Shown here in pieces: positions 25,390-35,911 of a stretch of DNA of 64,000 bases. Both the position numbers and the translations under genes were made by a program. The notes under the pieces were generated by a model. The model did no database searches. It was not told the origin of the DNA and worked only from the letters and a program-made list of their open reading frames with translations. This DNA comes from Ricinus communis. Taxonomy: Eukaryota > Streptophyta > Magnoliopsida > Malpighiales > Euphorbiaceae. Numbering within the stretch: the stretch's first letter is position 1; every line of letters begins with the position of its first letter. Location of the stretch: NCBI RefSeq assembly GCF_019578655.1, contig NC_063259.1, positions 6,498,001-6,562,000 on the forward strand, given 5' to 3'.

Positions 25390-27180
25390 GAGTGGTATAT
25401 TTGTGTGTGAGAAAACTACTCCTTAAAAAGGGTATATTTATGAATATGAGAAAAGAACCCCGTAGGATTGGTATATTTGTGAGTACAAGAAAGCAACTCC
25501 TAAAAGGGCTATATTCTTTAATATGAGAAAATAGTCCCGTAAGAGAGTTATATTTATAAATATTAGAAAACAGCCCAGCAACAGGGCTATATTTGTGAGT
25601 ACAAGAAGACAACCCTGTAAGAGGTGTATATTTGTGAGTATTAGAAAACAACCTCGTAAAAGTGGTATATTTTTTAATATGAGATAACAACCCTGTAAGA
25701 GCGATAAATATAAGAAAACAACCCCGTAAGAGGGGTATATTGGTAAGTACTAGAAAACAACCCCGCATTTGGGTATATTTGTGAGTATGAGAAAACAACC
25801 CAGTAAGAGTGGTATATTTGTGAGTATTAGAAAACAATCTCGTATAAATGGTATATTATTAATCTGAGAAACAACCCCGTAAGAGGGGTATATTGGTAAA
25901 AATTAGAAAACAACCCCGTAGGAGGGGTATATAGGTAAATATTAGAAAACAACCCCGCAAGAGGCTATAGTTTTTAATATGAGAAAATAACCCAGTTAAA
26001 GGGGTAATATTTGTAAATATTAGAAAATAACCCCGTAATAAGGGTATAATTATGAGTATGAGAAAACAACTTCGTAAGAGGTATATGTTTGTGAGTGTGA
26101 GAAAACAACCATATGAAAGTGGTATATCTTTTAATATAGGACTTCAAAAGAGCGGCATATTAGTAACTATTAGAAAATACCCACGTAAGTGGCTTATATA
26201 TGTGAGTATGAGTAAAGAATCCTATAAAAGGGTATATTAATGAATATGAGAAAACAATCTCGTACGAGGGGTGTAATTATGAGTATGAGAAAGCAACCCT
26301 AGTAAAACAGGTATATTTATGAATATGAGAAAATAACCTCGTAAGATAGGTATATCTATGGGTATGAGAAAACAATCCCGTAAGAGAGGTATATTTATAA
26401 GTGCTAGAGAACAACCTGGTAAGAGGGTATATCTATAAGTATTAGAGAACAACCCCGTAAGAGGGGTATATTTGTTAGTGTGAGAAAACAAACCCGTAAA
26501 AGTGGTATATTTGTCAATAAAAGAAAATAACTCCATAGGTGGGATACATTTATCAGTATGAGAACACAACCCTATAAAAGGAGTATATTTAGAAATATGA
26601 GAAAACAATTTTGTAAGAGGGGCATATATTTTAACATGAGAAGACAACCATGTAAAAATGGTACATTTGTGAGTATGAGAAAACAACCCCGTAAATGGTG
26701 TACATTTTTTAATTTGAGAAAATAACCCCATAGAAGTAGTATATTTATGAGTGTGAGAAAACTACCCTGTAAAAAGGGTATGTTTATGAATATGAGAAAA
26801 CAACTCCGTACAAGAGGTATATTTGTGAGTATGAGAAAGAGACCCCGTAAAAAGGGGTTTTTAATTTGAGAAAATAGCCCTAAAAGAGCGGTATACTTGT
26901 AAATATTACAAAACAACCCCGTAAGAGGGGTATACTTGTGAGTGTTTGAAAACTACCCCGTAAAAGGGGTATATTTATGAATATGAGAAAATAACCTTGT
27001 ATAAGGGGTATATTTCTGAGTTTGAGAAAGTAACCCCGTAAAAGGGTATATTTATCAACATGAGAAAACAATCGCTAAGTGGGATATATTTATGGGTATG
27101 ACAAAACAACCCCGTAAAAGGGGTATATTTGTTAATGTAAGAAACTAGTCCTATAAGAGGGATATATATATATATATAAG
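25390..27180 (+). repeat. Segmental duplication, copy B, uninterrupted by the virus
   Basis: Partner of 16500-17892. After the shared unit near 27120-27160, which ends in agagggatatata, this copy continues as a short TA run and further satellite, whereas copy A changes into viral sequence after the same string. This copy therefore probably shows the state of the lower viral junction before insertion. Confidence 0.7.
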
Positions 27181-27742
27181 TATTAGAAAACAACCACGTA
27201 AGAGGGGTATATTTGTGAATATGATAAAGTAAAAGGGGTATATTTATCAATATAAGAAAATAACCCTTTAAGTGGGGTACATTTGTGAGTATGAGAAAAC
27301 AAGCCTGTAAAAGGGGTATATTTATGAATATGAGAAAACAACCCCGTAGGAGGGGTATATTCATGAGTGTTAGAAAAGAACCCCGTAAAAAGGGTGTATT
27401 TATGAATATGAGAAAACAATCCTGTTCGAGGGGTATATTCGTGAGTGTCAAAAAAGAATCCCGTAAAAGGGGTATATTTATGAATATGAGAAAACAATCC
27501 CGTTCGAGAGGTATAATTATGAGTGTGAGAAAGGAGCATCATAAAACTGGAATATTTATGAATATGAGAAAACAACCCTGTAAGTATGGTATATTTATGG
27601 GTATGAGAAAGAAAACCCGTAAAAGGGGTATATTTGTTAATATAAGAAAATAGCCCCTTGAGAGAGATATATCTATAAGTATTAGAAAACAACCACGTAA
27701 GAGGGGTATTTTTATGGATATGACAAAATGAATACGTAAAAG

Positions 27743-28112
27743 AGCGATTAGACGTAAAGAAGGAGGAGGAGATTCAGATTCCTGTCCATACACCAGTAGA
27801 CATGGGAGACGACAACAACAACATCGCTGAAGCAAACAAGACGATGTATGAGTTTGCTAGACCTTCCTTGGAGGGGACGCACACTAGTATATTGAGGCCA
27901 CCTATTGCAGCGAATAATTTCAAAATTAAGCGAAATGGCATTCAGACGGTGCAGCAGAGTGTACAGTTTAGGGGCTTGCCCAGTGAAGATTCTAATGCCC
28001 ACATCACGAACTTCTTGGAGATTTATGATACCTTCAAGATTAATGGGACTACGATGATGCCATTCGACTTAGGCTGTTTCCATTTTCCTTAAGGGATAGA
28101 GCAAAGAGATGG
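27743..28112 (+). pseudogene. Athila-like gag fragment, first copy
   Basis: A truncated gag reading (for example V-Q-F-R-G-L-P-S-E-D then N-A-H-I-T-N-F-L-E-I) typical of Athila-lineage Ty3/Gypsy elements. It matches the gag N-terminal part at 29702-29985 closely but keeps about 110 bp that the second copy has lost. At about 28108 it has a CAG codon where the second copy has TAG. It joins the satellite directly at 27742 and changes into unrelated sequence after 28112, so it is a relic of a separate insertion. Confidence 0.75.
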
Positions 28113-28539
28113 CTACAGTGCCTGTGGGAGTGGATAGAGACCCTACTTTTAGCGATGCCAACTACGCACTAAAGCGCAAGGCTAGGGTCCAGGTAGTTGT
28201 AAGAGAAATATATGCTAGATAACCTAAATTTAGATGGATTATAGACAGGTGGAAAATAGAATGAAATAAAATGGAATTAATTAAGTTTAGATGATCGTAG
28301 AGTGAAAGAAAATAAAATCAAATAAAATAAGACTTCTTAGGAACATACTTGATTAGTTATTTGTATATCTAAGCAAGAGGACATAACTATCCATGGGCTG
28401 CCCGATAACATTGCCAGCTTATCTGAATGGTGGGTGCAGCTCCTGTTCCCTGTCAAGGAGAGGCTAGATGTGACTAGCTTCCACACGCTTTTGGGCACCT
28501 TACCAGGGTTCAAGCCTAAGAACGATGCTACGACCCGTG
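28113..28539. other. Unassigned sequence between gag fragment and LTR
   Basis: About 430 bp with no satellite periodicity and no clear match to the 3' LTR or to the internal part of the retroelement. A 66-codon open frame at 28434-28634 runs across the LTR boundary and is not supported as a gene. It is probably further retroelement debris. Confidence 0.4.
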
Positions 28540-29499
28540 TTAAGGGACATGGGCTGGAACACGCCCGTATTTGTGCAATGAATAAAAGGAACGAGCCAAA
28601 AAGAGAAGAGAGAGTTCCGGATCAGCAATTTTGACTTTTGATCTTCCGTTGTAATTTTGCTAGACGTGTTGTCAGGCATTTCAAAGGGCTTCTAGGAAAC
28701 GGATTCCACCTTATAATGTCAGAATCGTGATTTGGGTTTTGGATTGAAGATTGAGGAGGAGTTTTGGAGATGAACATGTGTTGATTATGACTATTTATTT
28801 TAGACATGAACATGTGTAGCTAGATTGGTTGAACCCATTAGGGTGTCTTACTATGTTGGCTTAGTACTGAACTGTTGAGATTGGTTGAGTTTCCTTTCTT
28901 GTATTCTTTTTACAATTAATAATTAAATCCAGTTTTCTTTACATTGAATGTGTTGATTACTATTCATAGAATCCTTTTAACAATTGAGAAATTCTAATCG
29001 AGTTTGGAGATTTAATTACAAGATCAGGTTAATTTTCACGTCGAGATAAGGTTAATTAATTTGCCAGATTAAGAATTAACAAAGATTAATAGAGGCAGAT
29101 CAAAGCTTAAGTCTAACGTAATAATCAATCGTTAGGAAGAGATTCCAACTTTAGGTTCTTAGGTTTAGGAATTCGGTTATCTCGAGAGGGAAACCTAATT
29201 CAGTTAAGAATCCGTCCACGAGTAGCATAATCGGACTCAACAATCTATTATCTTTTGTTTGATTGTTAACTAATCTAGGTCCCATTTGGGTTTGCTTTCT
29301 TGTCTTAATTGTTCTATTTACTCATTCGTTTTTGCATCCTATTTAGAACTTAGCTTTTAATCATTAGTTTTAGGCTAGATAACAAAGAATGAAGTAGTAA
29401 CTCTAGGATTTCACTTTCCCGAGGGATACGATATTTTAATACTTGTCGTTGTGCTAGGCTACATTGATAGGTTCACTGCCTTAGTTGTAGTTGCATACA
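28540..29499 (+). mobile_element. 5' LTR of the Athila-like element, truncated at its start
   Basis: Matches 36300-37334 over most of its length. Shared runs include gaacgagccaaaaagagaag (about 28591 and 36357) and gtagtaactctagg (about 29394 and 37231). About 390 bp at the start of the 3' LTR have no counterpart here, so this LTR lost its 5' end. One internal section near 28770-28860 also differs in length and sequence. A 20-bp string from within the LTR end (29431-29450) recurs at 29500-29519, just beyond the LTR. Confidence 0.8.
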
Positions 29500-29631
29500 A
29501 TATTTTAATACTTGTCGTTTGCTATTTGTTACTTTAGTCGTTTTTCTTTTCCATTTTTTTATTGCTTTTTATTTAATTATTCTTTTAATTATTTATTGGG
29601 TTGTTGCTACCATGTTCAATTCAGGTAGTTT

Positions 29632-31200
29632 ATGACCAGGAGTTCTAATCCTGCACCAATAGACCCTTTGCCCGGACCAGAACGATCCCTCAGGCAGTTA
29701 AGAAAGCGATTAGACATGGAGGACGAGGAGCAAATTGAGATTCCTGTCCATACACCAATAAACATAGGAGACGGCACCAACAACATCGCTGAAGCAAAGA
29801 GGATAATGTCATTTAGATAGTGCAGCAGAGTGTACAATTTTGGGGCTTGCCTAATGAAGATCCTAATGCCCACATCACGAATTTCTTGGGAATTTGTGAT
29901 ACCTTCAAGATAAATTGGACTATCGATGATGCCATTAGGCTTAGGCTGTTCCCATTTTCCTTGAGGAATAGAGCAAAGAGATGGCTATAGTCCCCACTAG
30001 CTAACACTATCACCACCTGGAGTTCTTTAGCTGAGAAATTTCTTTATAAATACTTTCCTTCTACTAAGACTGCAAAGATGCGTAATGAAATTTCTTCTTT
30101 TATGCAGTTTGATGATGAGAGCATGTATGATGCGTGGGAGAGATACAAGGATTTGTTGAGATGTTGCTCACACCACAGTTTTCCATTATGGATGCAGGTG
30201 AAGACTTTTACAGTGGCTTGAATTCATCCACGAGGCAGATAGTAGATGCAGTTGCAGGTGGGGCCATCAAAAGTGAGATGCTAGAGCAGGCCTAGAATTT
30301 AATTAAGGAGATGGCCATGAACACATATCAGTGGCAGTCTTCCCAGGATGGCAAGGAGTGGTGAACCAAGTAGATTCTGCATCAGTCTTGGCAGCTCAGG
30401 TGGAGCTTTTAGCCAAGAAGATCGACCGGCTTTAGATGCCAGTCCAAGCAGCATAGCTTGGCTACGAGTTTTGTAGTGGCCCACACTATAGTGCAAATTG
30501 TAATGCGAGAGGTATGTCTGCTTCTTCTTCATCTTCTTCTACTAACCATGAACAGGTTGATTATATAGGAAATGCGCCCAGGCAGCAGAATAACCCATAC
30601 AGTAACACATACAACCCAGGGTGGAGAAACCATCTCAACTTGGGATGGCGAAATAACAATACCTAGGGTCCACCAGGAATTTAGTGGTTGCACCAGCAGC
30701 AACCCCAACAGTAGAATTTTCTCCCTCAACTACCTCAGAACCAGGAGGAAAAGCCTAATTTAGAGGAGTTGATGATGAAGTTTATGTCCAGTTCAGAGAA
30801 TAGATTTCAGTAAACGGACAAAGCTCTTAGAAATCAGCAGGCCTCCATACAGAATTTGGAGAATGAGATAGGGCAGATTTCTAAGATGCTGGTTGAGACA
30901 CAACCAGGGATGCTCCCCAGCACCACAGGGTCAAACCCGAGGGAGCATGTCAAGGTTTTCACCTTGAGATCAAGTAAGCAGTTAGCTAGCTCTTTACCTA
31001 TGGCTGATGATGATATTGTTGTGCAGGATGAGCTAGCTAGGAAGTAGCCAGAACCTAAGGTAACAGAGCCTGCGAGAACTAAGGACAAGAAGAAGAGTCC
31101 TGTGAGAGAATCGCCAATTCCATATCCTACCAGGTTGAAGCATGAAAAGGTTGATTAGCAGTTTGGTATGTTTTTGGATTTATTTAAGCAGCTGAGGATT
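29632..31200 (+). pseudogene. Athila-like gag, second copy, broken
   Basis: Starts at ATG 29632 (M-T-R-S-S-N-P) and runs through the capsid-like part. Near 29800 about 110 bp are missing relative to the first copy, which shifts the frame. Later sections include a degenerate zinc-knuckle-like C-S-G-P-H-Y-S-A-N-C around 30470-30500 when read in the right frame, then an N-rich, G-W-R-N-containing region typical of the Athila gag C-terminus. In-frame stops are mostly TAG, for example at about 29984, 30672, 30713, 31046 and 31156. Confidence 0.7.
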
Positions 31201-31985
31201 AACCTACCTTTTGTTGAGGTTATATTGCAGATGCCTAGGTATACAAGATTCTTGAAAGGAGATTCTAAGCAATAAAAGAAACCTGGAGGACTTTAGACTA
31301 ATGACACTAATGAGGAGTGCTCAACCATTCTTCAGAATAAGCTGCTAGTAAAAAGGCGTAAGGGGTTTTACTATTCCCTGTATTTTTGGTGATTTGCATA
31401 TTAGTGATACTTTAGCTAATTTAGGAGCTAGCATCAATTTAATGCCTAGCAGTTTGTTCGAAAAATTAGGTTTGGATGAGCCAAAACCTATTAGGATGAG
31501 CGTATAGTTAGCGGATAGGACTGTGAAATTTCATAGAGGAATAGTTGAGGATGGACTTGTTAAGGTAGACAAGTTTATATTTCCTATTGATTTTGTTATT
31601 ATGGATATGGAGGGTGAGAGTAGCGTACCTTTAATCTTGGCTAGACCTTTCCTTGCAATATCTAAAGTTGTTATAGATTTGTGTGATGGGAAGTTATAGC
31701 TTAGAGTAGGTGATGAGACTATTACCTTTGACCTTAACACTTCTATGAGACAGTCACTTAACCATGATGATACTGTATATTCTGTGGATGTTTTGGATGA
31801 TACTGTGGGATCTAAATTGTAGGAAATATTACTTGATGATCCTTTGCAGGTGGTGGCATTATAGGTTGAGGATGAGGAGTTGTCCAACGAGGATGTGTTG
31901 GAACAACTTGCTTGTTTGTTGGCTAGTGAACCCAGCAGGTTTGCTGACCATTTTGTTGTTATTGACAGGTCAGGGGTGTAGAAAT
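31200..31985 (+). pseudogene. Athila-like aspartic protease region, active site lost
   Basis: The retropepsin motif reads N-L-G-A-S-I-N-L-M-P at about 31418-31447. Athila proteases have Asp where this copy has Asn (AAT at 31418-31420), so the catalytic residue is gone, consistent with one G-to-A change. Downstream L-A-D-R-T and K-V-D-K-F-I-F-P match the usual continuation. In-frame TAG codons occur at about 31507, 31696, 31820, 31863 and 31978. Confidence 0.75.
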
Positions 31986-33075
31986 TGAGACCTTCACTTG
32001 AGGAGCCACCAGCCCTAGAGTTGAAGGAGTTGCCTAAGTGCTTGACCTATGCCTATCTAGATGCGGCAGAGAAGCTGATGGTCATCATTGCAGTTGATTT
32101 GACTCCTAAGGAGAGAGAGATGACTTTGGCCTCTCTCAAGAAGTACCCTGAGGCCTTTGCATACAAGATTGCAGACATTCCTAGAATTAACCCTAGCTAT
32201 TGTTCGCATAAGATCCTGATGGAGGATAGTTACAAGCCAGTGGTACAACCACAACTACGGTTGAACCCGAACATGAAGGATGTAGTAAAAAAGGAGGTAA
32301 TTAAACTTCTGGATGCAGGTTTGATTTACCCTATTTCTGACAGCTTTTGGGTTAGTCCTGTGCAGGTTGTATCCAAGAAGGGAGGTGTGACAGTGGTCAA
32401 GAATGAGAAGGATGAGCTGATACCGACTAGGATGGTAACTGGTTTCCGAGTTTGCATTGATTACAAGAGGCTCAATGATGTAACTCGGAAGGACCATTTT
32501 CCCTTCCTTTTATTAACCAAATGTTAGAACATTTATCATGGCATATGTTTTATTGCTTTCTTGACGGTTTTTCAGGTTATTTTCAGATTCCCATTGCACT
32601 TGAGGACCAAGAGAAAAACCACTTTTACTTGCCCCTATGGTACGTTCATTTACAAGAGGATGCCATTCGGTTTGTGTAATGCACCTGCTACTTTCTAGAG
32701 GTGTATGATGGCGATCTTCCATGACATGATTGAAGAATCCATGGAAGTGTTCATGGATGATTTTTCGATATTTGGTAACTCTTTCTCCCATTGTTTGCTT
32801 AATTTAGAGTGTATGCTTGCGCGTTGTGTAGAAGCTAACCTTATGCTGAATTGGGAAAAGTGCCATTTTTTGGTGAGAGAGGGTATTGTGCTAGGGCATA
32901 AGATTTCACAGGCAGGGATGGAGGTAGATAGAGCTAAGGTAGAGACCATTGCTAAGTTGCCACCCCTTAGCTCGGTTAAGGCTGTTAGGAGTTTCCTTGG
33001 TCATGCAGGTGAAGTCATGCAGGTTTTTATAGAAGGTTCATTAAATACTTTTCTAAGCTTGCTAGACCTTTGACT
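31985..33075 (+). pseudogene. Athila-like reverse transcriptase, broken
   Basis: The frame from 31985 gives the RT N-terminal part, including V-S-P-V-Q-V-V-S-K-K-G-G and C-I-D-Y-K-R-L-N. It leaves frame near 32510 and returns near 32616 through a second, compensating single-base change. An in-frame TAG lies at about 32697, just before the catalytic F-M-D-D at 32750-32761. The frame is lost again near 33010, where the F-Y-R-R-F-I-like segment should begin. Order and motifs are those of Ty3/Gypsy RT. Confidence 0.85.
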
Positions 33076-33615
33076 CAATTGCTTGCAAAAGATGTTCCAT
33101 TTATATTTGACTGTTTACAAGCCTTTAAGTTACTTAAAGAGAAACTAACTACAGCCCCTATTACGGGTTCACCTAAATGGGGGCTGCCTTTTGAGCTAAT
33201 GTGTGATGCTAGTGATTTTGCAGTTGGAGCTATTTTAGAATAAAGGATTGACCATAAATTCTAAGCTATTTATTATGCTAGCAAGATATTGGAAAATGCC
33301 CAGCAGCACTATACCACTACTGAGAAGGAGTTGCTTGTTGTGGTATATGCGTTCGACAAGTTCCGCTCACAGTTGGTGCTATCCAAGACCGTCATGGTCT
33401 ACACGGATCACTCGACGTTAAGGTACTTATTTGGAAAGCATGACGCTAAGCCGAGACTCATTCGTTAGATTTTGCTTTTGTAGGAATTCGACATTGAGGT
33501 CAAGGATAAGAAGGGTGCGGAGAACTTGACCATAGACCACCTTTCGAAATTGGAGAACCTGAGCCTAGATGCACTTGATGAGAGGGCTATTGATGACAGA
33601 TTTTCGGATGAGTAC
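33075..33615 (+). pseudogene. Athila-like RNase H, broken
   Basis: Continues from RT with a C-D-A-S-D-F-A-V-G first-Asp motif near 33207 and T-E-K-E-L-L near 33320, then Y-T-D-H-S near 33400. It is interrupted by TAA codons at about 33241 and 33262 and TAG codons at about 33466 and 33481. It leads directly into integrase. Confidence 0.8.
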
Positions 33616-34105
33616 TTGTGCCCCATTCAAGTATCTTCAGATGTCCCTTGGTTTTCCGATTTCAGCAAAAGAAGAAATTCTTTGCTGATTTGAAGTACTA
33701 TATTTGGGAAGACCCTTTTTTGTTTCTAGTTTGTATAGACCAGGTGATTCGACGATGCGTGTACAAGGAGGAGATCCTCCAGATTTTGAGGCATTGCCAT
33801 GACCGACCAACAGGAGGTCATCAAGCAGCTAACCACACTGCTAGGAAGGTTCTAGAGGCTGGATTCTATTGGCCGACCATTTTTTGGGATGTTAAAGCAT
33901 TCGTGCAGGTTTGTGATACATGCTAGAGGTCAGGTAACATTTCTACTCGTGATGAGATGCCCCAAACAAGAATTTAAACGATTAAGATTTTCGATATTTG
34001 GGGCATTGACTTCATGGGGCCCTTTCCTTCTTCTTTTGGAAATAAGTATATCCTTGTTGTTGTTGAGTATTTCTCTAAGTGGTTGGAAGCGCAAGCTTTC
34101 CAGAG
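33615..34105 (+). pseudogene. Athila-like integrase, truncated
   Basis: The N-terminal zinc-binding region is readable at 33618-33926, with H-C-H, a further H-x-x-A-N-H stretch and a final C-D-T-C. The frame shifts near 33930. The core begins with I-D-F-M-G-P-F, holding the first catalytic Asp, at about 34000. Sequence relatedness stops near 34105, before the second Asp and the Glu of the D-D-E triad, so most of the catalytic core has been deleted. Confidence 0.75.
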
Positions 34106-34520
34106 ACGTTGGACAAATGCATACACTTCTTCTTCATAGCAACAGGCTTCAGCACCACCGGCGCCAGCACAACCGCCCCAACCAGCCAGACCCCAAAGAC
34201 CCTTGGCACTGCCAGCCCCCGTGCGAGACCGACAACTTACATTTTAGTCTCCAGACCACGAGCAGCACTTCCAAGCCCTTCGATGGAAGCAAGTCAGGAC
34301 TGGACGGTGTATTGACTTCACCTCGCTAAAGAGGGTCGGACTAGCCCCGGAGGTTAGAGAGCTCTTTGAGACCCTACCATATGCTCGATTCTTCGACATC
34401 ATCGAGCCTACCTACTAGGAGCTCACTATAGAGTTCTGCAACACCTTCTTTTTACAACAGCAGATCATTGATGTTCATTTTACACTAAGGATAGTGTGTT
34501 CTTCAAGTGTGCGGTGGGTA
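34106..34520 (+). pseudogene. Possible ATHILA ORF1-like remnant
   Basis: GC-richer sequence that reads, across several breaks, as a Pro/Thr/Ser-rich stretch followed by R-V-G-L-A-P-E-V-R-E-L-F and E-P-T-Y...E-L-T-I-E-F. The last part resembles the conserved portion of the ATHILA ORF1-type protein encoded after pol in this lineage. The identification is from remembered family features only. The frame contains a TAG in P-T-Y-stop-E-L-T and at least one other break. Confidence 0.45.
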
Positions 34521-35896
34521 AACCGTATATTCCTTTCTCTTTGTTACGACTTTCTTTTAGCTGTATCTAAAATTGCTATCACTGATTATGTATATTGTTA
34601 GGATGTTAGGATACTATGTCTTTATGCACTTAAGTATGCTATTTTTGAGCTGATTGACGATTTGATTTATAGAATTTCAGTTACTTTTCTTTGTTGTTCA
34701 TTATTCATGGAAAACAATTAATAGTGTTTAATACATCAACTTTGCCGGGTAAACCGGTGTTACTTAATTGTTTCTCGACTTGTCGAATTTTAAATTAGAA
34801 GGTTGATTATGTCATATGCATGTATATCTTAAGTGGTGATTCAATTAATGATGTTGAGAACCAATTGCAACTAATGCCGTACTTCAAATGTGTGCATTGT
34901 ACTTGACTTTGCTTCCAGAGCTTGCTTTGTAATGTTTGTTGAGGTTACATGAATTTTTGAATACCATGAGATGATTTGGGTAACTTAGGATTCACCATAC
35001 TTGACCAAAAGCCTATCATTTGTGTTTCCATTAGTTAGCCATGGCTGAGCTTTTACCCTTTTCTTCATTTTACACCATTTCATACTTTACATCTTAGCCT
35101 TTTCATTTTATCTTTCTTTTACCTTTATGCTGAAATTTCTATGATTTGCTCACTCTTATTTGGGATTAAAATGTCATTTGCTATGTTCACTAAGTCCTTT
35201 TGATATTTTAGATGCTCCCTTCAATCCAAACTGTATTTTTATTTTTTACTTTATTCAGTTGTATGCAGCACTCTTACAAGCTGCTGATTCAGTTTTCTTC
35301 AAAAAAAAAAACAACAAAATTTTGTATTCCTTTATCTCTTTATTGGATTTAGAGCATTTTCGAGCATTAATCTACAAATTGAGGATTTTAGTGAATATGG
35401 TTTTGAAGTTTTAGGCATTTAATCCTTTGAGCATACATTTTTGTTTATTGCACGAATTTCAAGCATTTTCACACTCTTTCCCAATTCTCCATACTTTTAC
35501 CTTAGCTTTATTACAACCATGGTAAAGACCCTTTGATTTTGGTATTCATTTATTCGTAGTAGCGGAGATAGGATTTATGAGCAAGCTTATGGTAAGTGGG
35601 TTTTGTGCATTTGCTTTGAGGGATTTGTTTCTCATCTTATATACACTTTGAGTGACTTGAGTGATCCTTGTGAGGAATTGGTTTCTGATGTTTGTTACTG
35701 AGTTGTTATTTACGTTATTCATGCATTGATATTATCTCCATTCTCTGTTAATAATTTGTAACTTGACTTACGATTGAGTTTCTTTTGAGATGTGTTGAAT
35801 GTTATTTACTGTGACATAGGGGCATGAACTTTGAGGATTTGCTGACTACAGTTTTACGAGTTGAGTTGTTAATTGCTTGAGGACAAGCAAAAGCTT
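34520..35896 (+). other. Non-coding 3' region of the Athila-like element
   Basis: AT-rich sequence of about 1.4 kb without supported coding potential. An 84-codon frame at 35160-35414 has no recognisable features. A long non-coding segment between the last ORF and the 3' LTR is normal for this lineage. Confidence 0.6.
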
Positions 35897-35911
35897 AAAT
35901 ATGGGGTGAGT
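35897..35911 (+). promoter_or_regulatory. Polypurine tract before the 3' LTR
   Basis: The segment aaatatggggtgagt directly precedes the LTR start TGATGTGC. Just upstream lies ttgaggacaagcaaaagc, a string commonly seen before this tract in Athila-type elements. It would prime plus-strand DNA synthesis. Two interrupting T residues make it imperfect. Confidence 0.6.

Larger units (their letters stand above)
21719..27741 (+). repeat. 39-bp satellite array, block 3
   Basis: The array resumes after the viral fragment in the same orientation as before. A loose 5-8-monomer cycle can be followed, for example from units with the gtacgagggg ending near 24002, 24231 and 24431, each followed by gagtatgag, taatatgag and aaatattag units. 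The block ends at 27741, where retrotransposon gag sequence starts. No gene is supported. Confidence 0.95.

Noticed and set aside
1..27741. CRISPR-like regular repeats
   Set aside because: Units are contiguous and all parts of the unit are related. There are no unique spacers, and no cas genes. The context is a plant nuclear genome.
35160..35414. 84-codon frame in the Athila 3' region, possible envelope-like gene
   Set aside because: It has no signal peptide or coiled-coil pattern I can trust, and it includes a poly-A run. The position alone is not enough.
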